This document shows positions 16,456 to 23,762 of a stretch of DNA of 64,000 nucleotides, piece by piece (position 1 is the first letter of the stretch; the number at the start of each line of letters is the position of its first letter). Origin of the DNA: Methylumidiphilus sp963753955 (GTDB taxonomy: Bacteria > Pseudomonadota > Gammaproteobacteria > Methylococcales > Methylococcaceae); NCBI GenBank assembly GCA_963753955.1, contig CAVWEM010000015.1, positions 62,001 through 126,000 on the forward strand, read 5' to 3'. A program made the position numbers and the translations under genes. A model generated the notes under the pieces. The model was given only the letters and a program-made list of their open reading frames with translations. It searched no databases and was not told the origin of the DNA.

Positions 16456-17496
16456 TGTTCCCGACCCTGTTAATTTTTTTAATACTGCCTTATTATAGGG
16501 TATCCATACCCTACAGAAAATAGACAACCCATGGCCTTCGAAAGATTTAAAAAGCTGGATGGCAAGAAGCATGACCGCAAGATTAAGTCCGTCATCGGCA
16601 TGAGCCTGCCAAAATTCAACATCCTCCTTGCGGCCTTCGCGGCGGCCTACGATGCCGTCCAACTGGAAAGGTGTCGGCAGGGCGAAATCAAGCAGGTTCC
16701 AACGGGCGGGCCAAAAGGCCATCTCGACACGCCCGGGAAGAAGCTTTTCTTCATTTTGTATTACCTCAAGACATACCCCACCTTCGACGTGCTGGGCTTC
16801 CTTTTCGGCTTCAGTTCGGGGCATGCCCACAACCATGTGGAGAAACTCCTGCCCGTCTTGCTGCGGAGCCTGTCGGACCTCGGCGTGCTCCCTGAGCGGT
16901 CGCCTGGGACTCCCGAGGAGTTCCTGCGACTCGTCGATAAATATGGCGACGTCATCATCGACGGGATGGAGTGCGCCTGCGTCAGGCCGCAGGACGGGGA
17001 ACTCCAGAAGGCCCGCTTCAGCGGAAAAAAAAACGCCACACGCTCCAGGCGCTCGTCCTCACGACCCTGCACCGGAAAATCCTTTTCCTCTTCTGCGTCT
17101 TCGCCGGCAGCGTCCACGACTACAAGCTCATGAAAAAGGTATTCGACCCAAAACTGAAATGGTTCCATCGAGTGAATCTGTGGCTCGACCTTGGGTTCCA
17201 AGGTGCGCAAAAAGATTATGGCGTGAAATCCAAGATAAACCTTCCACACAAAAGGCCGAAGAAATCTAAAAACAACCCGAAGCCGAAACTGACCGCCGCG
17301 CAGGTCAAACATAACCGGCAGCATGCGGGAACCCGCGTTTCCGTGGAACACGCCATCGGCGGGATGAAGGCTTTCCATTGCCTGACCCATCGGATCAGAA
17401 ACCACCTGGACTGGCTCATTGATTTCCTTTTTTGGGTTCCGGCGGGTCTTTGGAACCTAAAAATAGCCTATAATCATTAACTTAACACCGGGAACA
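16456..17496 (+). mobile_element. IS5-family (ISL2-group-like) insertion sequence, 1041 bp
   Basis: Ends are TGTTCCCG (16456-16463) and its inverse CGGGAACA (17489-17496), flanked on both sides by ACT (16453-16455 and 17497-17499), a 3-bp duplication of ANT type. Similarity between the two ends continues inward (GTTAA, TTAAT, ATTATAGG, TAT). One transposase is encoded across two frames. It splits a secreted-protein gene. Family name is inferred from the transposase type, the 3-bp duplication and the slippage site. Confidence 0.82.
16531..17480 (+). CDS. IS5-family DDE transposase made by -1 frameshifting
   Basis: The first frame (ATG 16531) encodes an N-terminal region with GHAHNHVEKLLPVLLRSL and the start of the catalytic core around VIIDGMECACVRP. 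At 17025-17033 there is a run of nine A. The protein continues in the -1 frame with HTLQALVLTTLHRKILFLF, AGSVHDYKLMKK, LDLGFQGAQKDYG and VSVEHAIGGMKAF, ending at 17480. These are DDE_Tnp_4 motifs of IS5/ISL2-type transposases. The A run at the joint is a typical slippery site, so this is more likely programmed frameshifting than damage. The joined product is about 316 aa. Confidence 0.8.
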
Positions 17497-17499
17497 ACT

Positions 17500-18056
17500 C
17501 TAATGCTTTAATCGAGACCTCAGCACAGGCCGCGCTCGATTTGTCCGGGATCGAGACGGTAGACCGAACCGAAAGCAATCTTATCATGGCCAACTCCATG
17601 CCACAGACGACTTACGCAGGTGTTCGCGTGACTTATGTTACGCCGCCGGTGGCTGCTCCACAGGAGTTTCTTACCACAACCTCTGCGGATTTAAAGGAAC
17701 TTGATCCTGAGGTGGAGGCTCAATCCAGAAAACTGCTTGCTCAAGGAGGATTAGAACTTCTAAATTATTTTGGCATTACCACCGACAAGTTTGATGGACA
17801 TCCTGCTATGGCAGTGCATTACCGCAGGACTGGCTCATATGGACCGGTTCTTGTGTGGCTTTACCAAGTATTTCTCCAGACCGCGACCGTCAAAATCAAT
17901 TTGTCTTACAGAGAATCCGAAGCCGTGATTTGGAAACCCATCATCCAGAAGATCAAGACATCTTTCACCTTTCCAAAATGTTATCTATTCTTCATGGCTA
18001 TTGCTACCGGCCTCTGCTATAACCCATATTCTGCAACTAATAGCTATGGATGCTAA
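17500..18056 (+). pseudogene. Small secreted-protein gene, 3' part, downstream of the IS
   Basis: The frame reads SNALIETSAQAALDLSGIE, then SMPQTTYAGVRVTYVTPPV and SYRESEAVIWKPIIQKIK, and stops at 18056. It follows on from the 16301 fragment in a family of secreted proteins of unknown function. If the IS and one ACT copy are removed, the two halves are one base out of register. Either the gene was already shifted or a base was lost with the insertion. It has no start signal of its own, so it is unlikely to be expressed. Confidence 0.65.
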
Positions 18057-18576
18057 ATATAACAGTGAACTCCGCCCAGTAGATTCATTTACTCAGGACA
18101 TAATTAATCTGCATTTGGATACGGCTCTTTCAAAACTCGTTCGCCAAGACAGTGCGCTATTTACCTACGACGCGAACGAGCGTTCAATTTGCTTTCGGCT
18201 CGCGCTCTGTCTTCAATATGAGTTCCAGGATTTCGATGTCGATTGTGAATACAACCGACATCATAACGACCCGAAACATATCAAGCGTCTCAATGATCCA
18301 AAATTGATTAAAATTGCCTTGCGGAGAAAATTCCATGAGCGTCTTAGGGAGACCGACTCCCTCACAGTTTTCCCCGACATAATTGTCCATCGTCGGGAGA
18401 GCGATCAAAACCTTCTCGTTATCGAAACCAAAAAGTCTACTAGCAACGTTTCTGAGGAATTCGACCGTGTCAAACTTACTGCGTATCGAGACGAAATTAA
18501 ATATCGTTTCGCGAAATTTATCCGTTTTGGCACTCGTCCTAGCGAAGAATTTATCATTGACAATTACTTTGTCTGA
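18046..18576 (+). CDS. Uncharacterised protein with PD-(D/E)XK nuclease-like motif
   Basis: From ATG 18046 (MDAKYNSELRPVD) the product is 176 aa. The stretch FPDIIVHRRESDQNLLVIET followed by KKS has the D...ExK spacing of restriction-like nucleases (Asp in FPDI, Glu and Lys in VIETKK). No DNA-binding domain is recognisable. Base composition is clearly AT-richer than the housekeeping genes, in keeping with acquisition. It slightly overlaps the preceding pseudogene and is followed by the IS110 remnant. I do not recognise a named family; nuclease activity is inferred from the motif alone. Confidence 0.5.
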   Translation: MDAKYNSELRPVDSFTQDIINLHLDTALSKLVRQDSALFTYDANERSICFRLALCLQYEFQDFDVDCEYNRHHNDPKHIKRLNDPKLIKIALRRKFHERLRETDSLTVFPDIIVHRRESDQNLLVIETKKSTSNVSEEFDRVKLTAYRDEIKYRFAKFIRFGTRPSEEFIIDNYFV

Positions 18577-18629
18577 TTCCCCTTAATATAACCCGTAACT
18601 CGCATATATCGTAGATACTGTTAGTGATG

Positions 18630-18712
18630 TCAAACATTATGAAGGGCCGGGTCGAAATTTTTTCCTGATTTGAGGACGCCAAAGGCGACATGCAAAAGCT
18701 TGCGCATCATGG
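18630..18712 (-). pseudogene. IS110 transposase, C-terminal fragment
   Basis: On the minus strand 18712-18630 encodes RKLLHVAFGVLKSGKNFDPA and LHNV before the stop. This completes the IS110 transposase that breaks off at 19808 after KLIIGAMM. Removing the IS903-like element and one copy of the 9-bp duplication restores a single 322-codon frame, so this was an intact transposase before the second insertion. Confidence 0.8.
18704..18712. repeat. 9-bp target duplication, left copy
   Basis: GCATCATGG directly precedes the left terminal repeat of the IS903-like element; the identical 9 bases follow its right end at 19799-19807. Confidence 0.92.
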
Positions 18713-19798
18713 GGCGTTGGTGCATAAATGCCATGTTCAGCTATCATGGAGTTCAGTAAACCACTGAATGTAGGACATTGATGTCGAAAGCCACCCCTAT
18801 CGCAAAAGCGGAACCGGTCAAAAAGGCGCAGTATCGGGTCACGAATTGGCCGGAGCATGACCGTGCGTCGGTGCGGCGGGGCAGCCTGACGGTGTGGTTC
18901 GACGACGAGTTCCTGCGCGGACATTGGCGGGCTGCCCACAACGGCAAACGCGGGGCGCCTTTCACTTACTCGGATGCGGCCATTCAGACGCTGCCGACCC
19001 TGAAGGCGGTGTTCCACCTGCCCTGCCGGGCGGCGGAAGGGCTGGCCCGCTCGCTGGCCGGGTTGACGGGTCGGGACCCGCCCGTCCCCGACCATGCCCG
19101 GATGTCGCGCCGCGCCCGGGGCTTGCGGGCCGAGATCCCGCGCCGTCCACGCACCGGCCCGGTCCATCTGGTGGCCGATTCCACCGGCTTGAAGATTTTC
19201 GGCGAGGGCGAGTGGAAAGTGCGCCAGCACGGGGTTGGCAAGCGGCGGACTTGGCGCAAGGTCCATCTGGGCCTTGATGCGGACGTGAAGGACGTGGTCG
19301 CCGTGGAGGTCGCCACCGTGGAGCGGACGGATGCCGGGGTCTTCGCGGGTTTGCTCGGACAGGCCGAGGGGGTGATCAGCCAGGTCGACGCCGACGGTGC
19401 CTGTGACACCCGCGACGTGTACGACGCGGCGATGGAGCGGGACGCGAAGGCGGCAATCCCGCCGAGAGAAAATGCCGTTCCTTGGGAGGCGGGCCATCCC
19501 CGCACCCAGGCCTTGGAGGCCATCGCGGAGAAGGGCTTGGCCGGTTGGAAGCAAGCGGTCAATTATCACCGCCGCAGCATCGCCGAAAATGGCATTTACC
19601 GCCTGAAGCAGTTGTTCGGCCCCGGATTGGCCTCCCGCATTTTTGAGGGCCAAGTGACAGAGGTCCATGTGCGCGTCGCCGCGCTCAATGCCATGGCCTA
19701 CCTCGGCATGCCGGTGTCGGTCCGGGCAGGGCAAGCTTTGTCCTGAGCCTATTGGGTAAGGGATCATGCAAGCTCCAAATTATTTATGCACCAACGCC
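18713..19798 (+). mobile_element. IS903-like (IS5 family) insertion sequence, 1086 bp, complete
   Basis: Perfect 17-bp terminal inverted repeats GGCGTTGGTGCATAAAT at 18713-18729 and 19782-19798 resemble the IS903 end sequence. A 9-bp duplication GCATCATGG flanks the element, the size expected of this subgroup. The transposase is intact. It sits inside the IS110 transposase gene, so it arrived after that element. Perfect repeats and duplication suggest a recent insertion. Confidence 0.92.
18781..19746 (+). CDS. IS5-family transposase, IS903 subgroup
   Basis: The 321-residue protein starts at ATG 18781. It has the N-terminal YRVTNWPEHDRASVRRGSLT and VWFDDEF of this subgroup. The DDE triad is visible as Asp in LVADSTGLKIFGEGEWKV, Asp in SQVDADGACDTRD and Glu in YHRRSIAENGIYRLKQLFG. 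All motifs and the length are normal, so the element is potentially mobile. It is encoded on the plus strand, opposite to the disrupted IS110 transposase. Confidence 0.92.
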   Translation: MSKATPIAKAEPVKKAQYRVTNWPEHDRASVRRGSLTVWFDDEFLRGHWRAAHNGKRGAPFTYSDAAIQTLPTLKAVFHLPCRAAEGLARSLAGLTGRDPPVPDHARMSRRARGLRAEIPRRPRTGPVHLVADSTGLKIFGEGEWKVRQHGVGKRRTWRKVHLGLDADVKDVVAVEVATVERTDAGVFAGLLGQAEGVISQVDADGACDTRDVYDAAMERDAKAAIPPRENAVPWEAGHPRTQALEAIAEKGLAGWKQAVNYHRRSIAENGIYRLKQLFGPGLASRIFEGQVTEVHVRVAALNAMAYLGMPVSVRAGQALS

Positions 19799-19807
19799 GC
19801 ATCATGG
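19799..19807. repeat. 9-bp target duplication, right copy
   Basis: GCATCATGG immediately follows the right terminal repeat of the IS903-like element and matches 18704-18712 exactly. Confidence 0.92.
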
Positions 19808-20693
19808 CACCAATGATCAGTTTAGCGGGCTTGCCCGTAGCGGCAAGGCGATCCCTGAACTGCTTGCCCCAGCCGGTTTTGTAAAGGGCCACCATGGCCG
19901 GCATGTAAAGCGCCTTGCGCAGGAACGCATGGCCGACCTTGGACAGCCTGGGCTTGCCTTTCACGCTGCTGCCCGACTCGTGCCGCCTGGGGTCGGGCCC
20001 GGCGAATGCGGCAGCTTGTCGGCTGTTGCCGAAACGGCGCGGATCGCCAAAGAAGGCCAGCAGGATGGCGAGGGTGCGTTCGCCCAAGCCGGGGATGCTG
20101 TCGAGCAGTGCCTGTTTGCCCTTCATGCCGGGGTTCGCGTCGATAGGGTCGTTGATGGCCTTGGCCGGGGACTTGATCTGTTGGTCAAGCCAATCGAGAT
20201 GCTCCCGGATGCCTTGGCGCACCGCGTCACGGGAGACTTCCAGGCGATTGGACTCCTGCGTGCGCATGGCCTGCAAGGCATCCGGCCGCAACGCCATGGC
20301 GCGCAAGGCCAGTTCGTCATCGGAAAAAGGCTGCCAGGCCGGGAGGCTGCGTTCGGCGCAGAAATCGGCGATGAGCCTTGCGTCAACGGCGTCGGTTTTG
20401 GTGCGGGCCAGGCGGGAAGCCGCGTATGCCTTGATTTGGGCCGGGTTGACCACGCTGATGGCAAACCCATGATTGGACGACAGGAACTGGGCGGCATTTT
20501 CCCAATACACGCCGGTGGCCTCCATGCAGAGGTGGACATCAGCCGCCGCGTGGCGGGCAAGCCACGCGACGAGTTCGGCGTGGCCCTGGGCGTTGTTGCC
20601 GACGGCTTTGCAACGGAATGTGCCGTCGGGCAGGCGCAAGGCACAGTCCAGCTTGGCTTTGGAAACATCGATGCCGAAATTAAAAAGGGCCAT
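19808..20693 (-). pseudogene. IS110-family transposase, N-terminal 300 residues
   Basis: The start is set at 20693 (MALFNFGIDVSKAKLDCALR); the frame open upstream is not part of the family. The DEDD RuvC-like domain has Asp in FGIDVSK, Glu in CMEATGVYWENAA and two Asp in TDAVDARLIADF. The C-terminal transposase domain has LDSIPGLGERTLAILLAFFG and a GPDPRRHESGSSVKGKPRLS segment with the conserved Ser. The gene breaks at 19808, where the IS903-like element begins its duplication. IS110 enzymes are RNA-guided recombinases; this copy cannot make a full protein. Confidence 0.85.
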
Positions 20694-20866
20694 GGCGAAC
20701 CTCAAATGATCAACCTTGTGAATGCGGGCTGCCGGAAAGTCCGGGCCGAAGATACTGTTCGATCTTGTGTGAGGGCGGGCGACTGCTGCAAAATCTACGG
20801 CACAGGCTTGATGTCCAAAGGGCGCAAACGGCATGCAGCCACCCTACTTGGGGTGCCCCCAAGTGT
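20694..20866 (-). ncRNA. Candidate bridge-RNA region in the non-coding end of the IS110 element
   Basis: IS110-group elements encode a structured bridge RNA in the non-coding DNA upstream of the transposase. This stretch lies there, is non-coding, contains a hairpin with stem ACTTGGGG/CCCCAAGT (20847-20865), and carries AGATACTGTT (20750-20759). The same 10-mer is present at the opposite element end (18613-18622), as expected if a guide loop pairs with element or target DNA. This is position plus repeat evidence only; no covariance model could be run. Confidence 0.3.
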
Positions 20867-21126
20867 GCTGTCTTGGGAAAGCATGGTAAACGAAACCAAC
20901 AACCCCAGGTACACCACGGAATCTATAATACAAGGGCGCAATAGCGGCTTTATCGCGTATTGCGCCGTATGATTAAACCTCGCATTCGACGGAATATGCT
21001 ACGCTATTCCACCCTACAGCCATCAACGCGCCATACCCGTCGCAGCAAGCTAAGGTAAAGCCAATGATCCATGAATATATCTGTGAAAGTCTATATCAAA
21101 AACTAACGGATATTTGGAAAAAAGCC
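20867..21126. other. Intergenic DNA with two palindromes before the ParDE module
   Basis: No convincing gene is present. GGCGCAATA (20935-20943) pairs with TATTGCGCC (20958-20966), and GGAATA...TATTCC (around 20992-21011) forms a second small hairpin followed by CACCCTAC. These look like remains of small palindromic repeats. The parD ribosome site and promoter must also lie here, but I see no strong promoter match. Confidence 0.5.
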
Positions 21127-21384
21127 ATGAACATTACCCTTTCTCCAAATCTTGAGCAGTTGGTAAAAAGCAAAGTTGATAGCGGTCTTTATCGCTCGGC
21201 TAGCGAGTTGATGCTGGATGCCTTGCAATTATTGATAGAACGTGACCGCCTCCGCGAAATTCGCTTGGAAGAACTGTGCGGGGAAATCCAAAGGGGCATC
21301 GACAGTGGCCCGGCGACGCCTTTGGATATGGACGCCATTAAGGCGCGAGGCCGCGAAAAACTTGCGGCGCGGGTGAAATCCTGA
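21127..21384 (+). CDS. ParD-like ribbon-helix-helix antitoxin
   Basis: From ATG 21127 (MNITLSPNLEQLVKSKVDSG) the protein is 85 aa. The N-terminus is the ribbon-helix-helix of the ParD/CopG-type antitoxins (LYRSASELMLDALQLL follows), which binds the operon promoter. The C-terminal tail with IQRGIDSGPATPLDMDAIK would wrap around the toxin. It overlaps or abuts the ParE-like gene. The longer upstream frame (from 21064) is less likely. Confidence 0.88.
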   Translation: MNITLSPNLEQLVKSKVDSGLYRSASELMLDALQLLIERDRLREIRLEELCGEIQRGIDSGPATPLDMDAIKARGREKLAARVKS

Positions 21385-21392
21385 CGCCGCGC

Positions 21393-21677
21393 TTGCTGAA
21401 GCGGCCCGAAGCCGAAGCCGAGGGGGACGTGGAGGAAATCTGGTGGCATATTGCCCAAGACAACCCAGACAATGCCGACAGATTTCTTGACCGGATACTG
21501 GAAAAATGCGAAACCCTTGCCGATTTTCCCGGTATGGACACCAAGCGGGACGAACTGATGGATGCCTTGCGCAGTTTGCCTGTTGGCAATTACTTGGTTT
21601 TCTATCTGCCACTTGAAGACGGCGCTGAAATTGTCAGGGTTTTGCACCGATCAAGGGATATTGACATCCTGTTTTGA
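21393..21677 (+). CDS. ParE-like toxin
   Basis: The protein has the RelE/ParE-superfamily pattern LKRPEAEAEGDVEEIWWHIA, then DNPDNADRFLDRILEKCETL, FPGMDTKRDEL and GNYLVFYLP...VLHRSRDI. ParE toxins poison DNA gyrase. The start is uncertain: TTG 21393 is the first recognised start, but an in-frame CTG at 21381 would overlap the parD stop and give TPRLLKRP, a typical N-terminus. It completes the second toxin-antitoxin pair of this block. Confidence 0.85.
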   Translation: MLKRPEAEAEGDVEEIWWHIAQDNPDNADRFLDRILEKCETLADFPGMDTKRDELMDALRSLPVGNYLVFYLPLEDGAEIVRVLHRSRDIDILF

Positions 21678-21755
21678 CAAGGAATTGAAGCCCGCCCAAC
21701 GCGGAACAACCCGACAAAAATCCCTGCGACCCTCCCGAAATCCGCGCCGAACCCC

Positions 21756-21761
21756 TATAAT
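21756..21761 (+). promoter_or_regulatory. Possible -10 box of the ilvC promoter
   Basis: A consensus TATAAT lies 63 bases upstream of the ilvC ATG. No good -35 match sits 16-18 bases before it, so it is only a candidate. A separate promoter for ilvC would be needed because ilvC is cut off from ilvIH by the accessory block. Confidence 0.4.
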
Positions 21762-21824
21762 GGCCGGTCATCATTGCTTCACACACATCGTTTAACATCA
21801 AGCCACATCCCAAGAGGAGACACC

Positions 21825-22841
21825 ATGCAGGTCTATTACGACAAAGACGCCGACCTTTCCATTATCCAAGGCAAGAAGGTCGCCATCATCGGCTACGGCT
21901 CACAGGGCCACGCCCACGCGCTGAACCTGAAGGAATCCGGCGTCGAGGTTATCGTCGCGCTGCGTCCAGGCTCGACTTCCGCCGTCAAGGCGCAAAACTC
22001 CGGGCTGACCGTGCTGGCTATCCCAGAGGCGGTGCAAGCCGCCGATGTCATCATGGTGCTGGCCCCGGATGAGCATCAGGCCAAGCTCTACGCCGAGCAG
22101 ATCGAGCCGAACATCAAGCAGGGCGCGGCTTTGGCCTTCGCTCACGGGTTCAACATCCATTTTGAGCAAATCCAGCCCCGCGCTGACTTGGACGTCATCA
22201 TGGTCGCGCCGAAAGGCCCGGGCCATCTGGTGCGCTCGACCTACACCCAAGGCGGGGGCGTGCCTTCGCTGATCGCGGTGTTCCAGAACGCCTCTGGCCG
22301 CGCCAAGGAAATCGCGCTGTCCTACGCTTCCGCCAACGGCGGCGGGCGGGCGGGCGTCATCGAAACCAGCTTCCGCGAAGAGACCGAGACCGACCTGTTC
22401 GGCGAACAGGCGGTGCTGTGCGGCGGTGCGACGGCGTTGGTGCAGGCAGGCTTCGAGACCTTGGTCGAGGCCGGTTACGCGCCGGAGATGGCTTACTTCG
22501 AGTGCTTGCACGAACTCAAGCTGATCGTCGATCTGATGTATGAAGGCGGTATCGCCAATATGCGTTACTCCATCTCTAACACGGCGGAATACGGCGATTT
22601 GACCCGTGGCCCACGTGTGGTGACGGAGGAAACGAAGAAGGAGATGAAGAAAATCCTGACGGAAATCCAGAACGGTGAATTCGCCCGCGAATTCATCCTG
22701 GAGAACCAGGCCGGCGCGGCAACCCTGAAGGCCAAGCGCCGCCTGGGCCGCGAGCATCAGATCGAGCAGGTGGGCGCGAAGCTGCGCGATATGATGCCTT
22801 GGATCAAGGCGAACAAGATCGTCGACAAGACCAAGAACTGA
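21825..22841 (+). CDS. ilvC: IlvC, ketol-acid reductoisomerase
   Basis: The start at ATG 21825 (MQVYYDKDADLSIIQGKKVA) has an AGAGGAG ribosome site and gives 338 aa, the class I length. It has the Rossmann motif IIGYGSQGHAHALNL, the metal-site segments PKGPGHLVRSTYTQG and ETETDLFGEQAVLCGG, and FECLHELKLIVDLMYEGG. It isomerises and reduces acetolactate in valine, leucine and isoleucine synthesis. It is separated from ilvH by the IS and toxin-antitoxin block, and followed by pssA. Confidence 0.97.
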   Translation: MQVYYDKDADLSIIQGKKVAIIGYGSQGHAHALNLKESGVEVIVALRPGSTSAVKAQNSGLTVLAIPEAVQAADVIMVLAPDEHQAKLYAEQIEPNIKQGAALAFAHGFNIHFEQIQPRADLDVIMVAPKGPGHLVRSTYTQGGGVPSLIAVFQNASGRAKEIALSYASANGGGRAGVIETSFREETETDLFGEQAVLCGGATALVQAGFETLVEAGYAPEMAYFECLHELKLIVDLMYEGGIANMRYSISNTAEYGDLTRGPRVVTEETKKEMKKILTEIQNGEFAREFILENQAGAATLKAKRRLGREHQIEQVGAKLRDMMPWIKANKIVDKTKN

Positions 22842-22856
22842 AGCCCTCTCCCCCGG

Positions 22857-22879
22857 CCCCTCCCCCTCAGGGGGAGGGG
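22857..22879. repeat. C-rich/G-rich palindrome after ilvC (repeat copy 3, variant)
   Basis: CCCCTCCCCCT (22857-22867) and AGGGGGAGGGG (22869-22879) are perfect inverse sequences directly after the ilvC stop. It is a variant of the dispersed CCTCTCCC/GGGAGAGG repeat and could act as a transcription pause or terminator, though no T run follows. Confidence 0.6.
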
Positions 22880-22953
22880 AGCTAAGTATCCCTCCCCGGC
22901 CCATCTACTCAGTGGAAAGGGCCGTTGTGTTCCGACACTGCCTTAGGCGAGCC

Positions 22954-23700
22954 ATGAGCGAAGACACGAACCTGATACCTAAGCGTCGGCGCGGCATTTA
23001 CCTGCTGCCGAACCTTTTCACCACGGCGGCGCTGTTCGCCGGTTTCTACGCGATCACGCAGGCTTTGAACCAACATTTCGATGTGGCGGCGATTGCCATC
23101 TTCGCGGCGATGATCCTGGACGGCTTGGATGGGCGCGTCGCCCGCCTGACCAACACGCAGAGCGCGTTCGGGGCCGAGTATGACAGCATGGCCGACATGA
23201 TCTCGTTCGGCGCCGCGCCTGCCTTGGTGATCTATATCTGGTCGCTTGCCAACCTGGGCAAACTTGGCTGGGTTGCGGCTTTTGTCCATTGCGCCGGCGC
23301 TGCGTTGCGCCTGGCCCGCTTCAATACCCAGATCGGCAAGGAAGACAAGCGTTTCTTCCAGGGACTGCCAAGCCCTTCCGCTGCCGCCATCCTGGCCGGC
23401 TTCATCTGGCTCTGCGTCGATGCCGGTTTCTCCGGGGTCGCCGTGATGTATGTGGCCGTGTGTCTGGCCATCGCCACGGGCCTGTTGATGGTCAGCAATT
23501 TCAGGTATTACAGCTTCAAGGATGTGGACTTGCGCGGGCGGGTGCCTTTCCTCAAGGCCATCGTGGTCATGCTCGCCTTTGCCGTGGGTTTCGCCCATCC
23601 GCCTTTGACCCTGTTCCTGTTTTTCTTGGGCTACGCCATCTCCGGCCCCGCGCTGACGCTGATCATGCTCAAGCGCAAGCGCCACGAGCGCAAAGTCTGA
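22954..23700 (+). CDS. pssA: PssA, CDP-diacylglycerol-serine O-phosphatidyltransferase
   Basis: From ATG 22954 (MSEDTNLIPKRRRGIYLLPN) the protein is 248 aa with about seven hydrophobic helices. The CDP-alcohol phosphotransferase signature is DGLDGRVARLTNTQSAFGAE followed by YDSMAD, with the four conserved Asp. It makes phosphatidylserine from CDP-diacylglycerol and serine in the inner membrane. The order ilvC-pssA is common in Beta/Gammaproteobacteria. A longer start at 22912 is possible but less typical. Confidence 0.93.
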   Translation: MSEDTNLIPKRRRGIYLLPNLFTTAALFAGFYAITQALNQHFDVAAIAIFAAMILDGLDGRVARLTNTQSAFGAEYDSMADMISFGAAPALVIYIWSLANLGKLGWVAAFVHCAGAALRLARFNTQIGKEDKRFFQGLPSPSAAAILAGFIWLCVDAGFSGVAVMYVAVCLAIATGLLMVSNFRYYSFKDVDLRGRVPFLKAIVVMLAFAVGFAHPPLTLFLFFLGYAISGPALTLIMLKRKRHERKV

Positions 23701-23716
23701 GCTAATCGGCTTCGCT

Positions 23717-23739
23717 CCCCTCTCCCGGCGGGAGAGGGG
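23717..23739. repeat. CCTCTCCC/GGGAGAGG palindromic repeat, copy 4
   Basis: CCCCTCTCCC (23717-23726) and GGGAGAGGGG (23730-23739) form a 10-bp stem with a 3-base loop between the converging pssA and serine-protease genes. It is identical in its arms to the copy at 8001-8023. Confidence 0.75.
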
Positions 23740-23762
23740 CCGGGAGGTGAGGGCCTGCACGG

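Larger units (their letters stand above)
18613..20900 (-). mobile_element. IS110-family element broken by an IS903-like insertion (boundaries approximate)
   Basis: The transposase lies on the minus strand in two pieces around the IS903-like element. The downstream end is close to 18613-18625, soon after the stop codon at 18630. The upstream non-coding end extends beyond 20694 for an unknown length. IS110-family elements lack terminal inverted repeats, so ends cannot be placed by eye. The 10-mer AGATACTGTT occurs at 18613-18622 and again at 20750-20759. The upstream end given here is an estimate. Confidence 0.6.

Noticed and set aside
16492..17474. ATTATAGG...CCTATAAT taken as the ends of the IS5-family element
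   Set aside because: Similarity between the ends continues outward to TGTTCCCG/CGGGAACA, which are flanked by the ACT duplication; the inner pair is subterminal.
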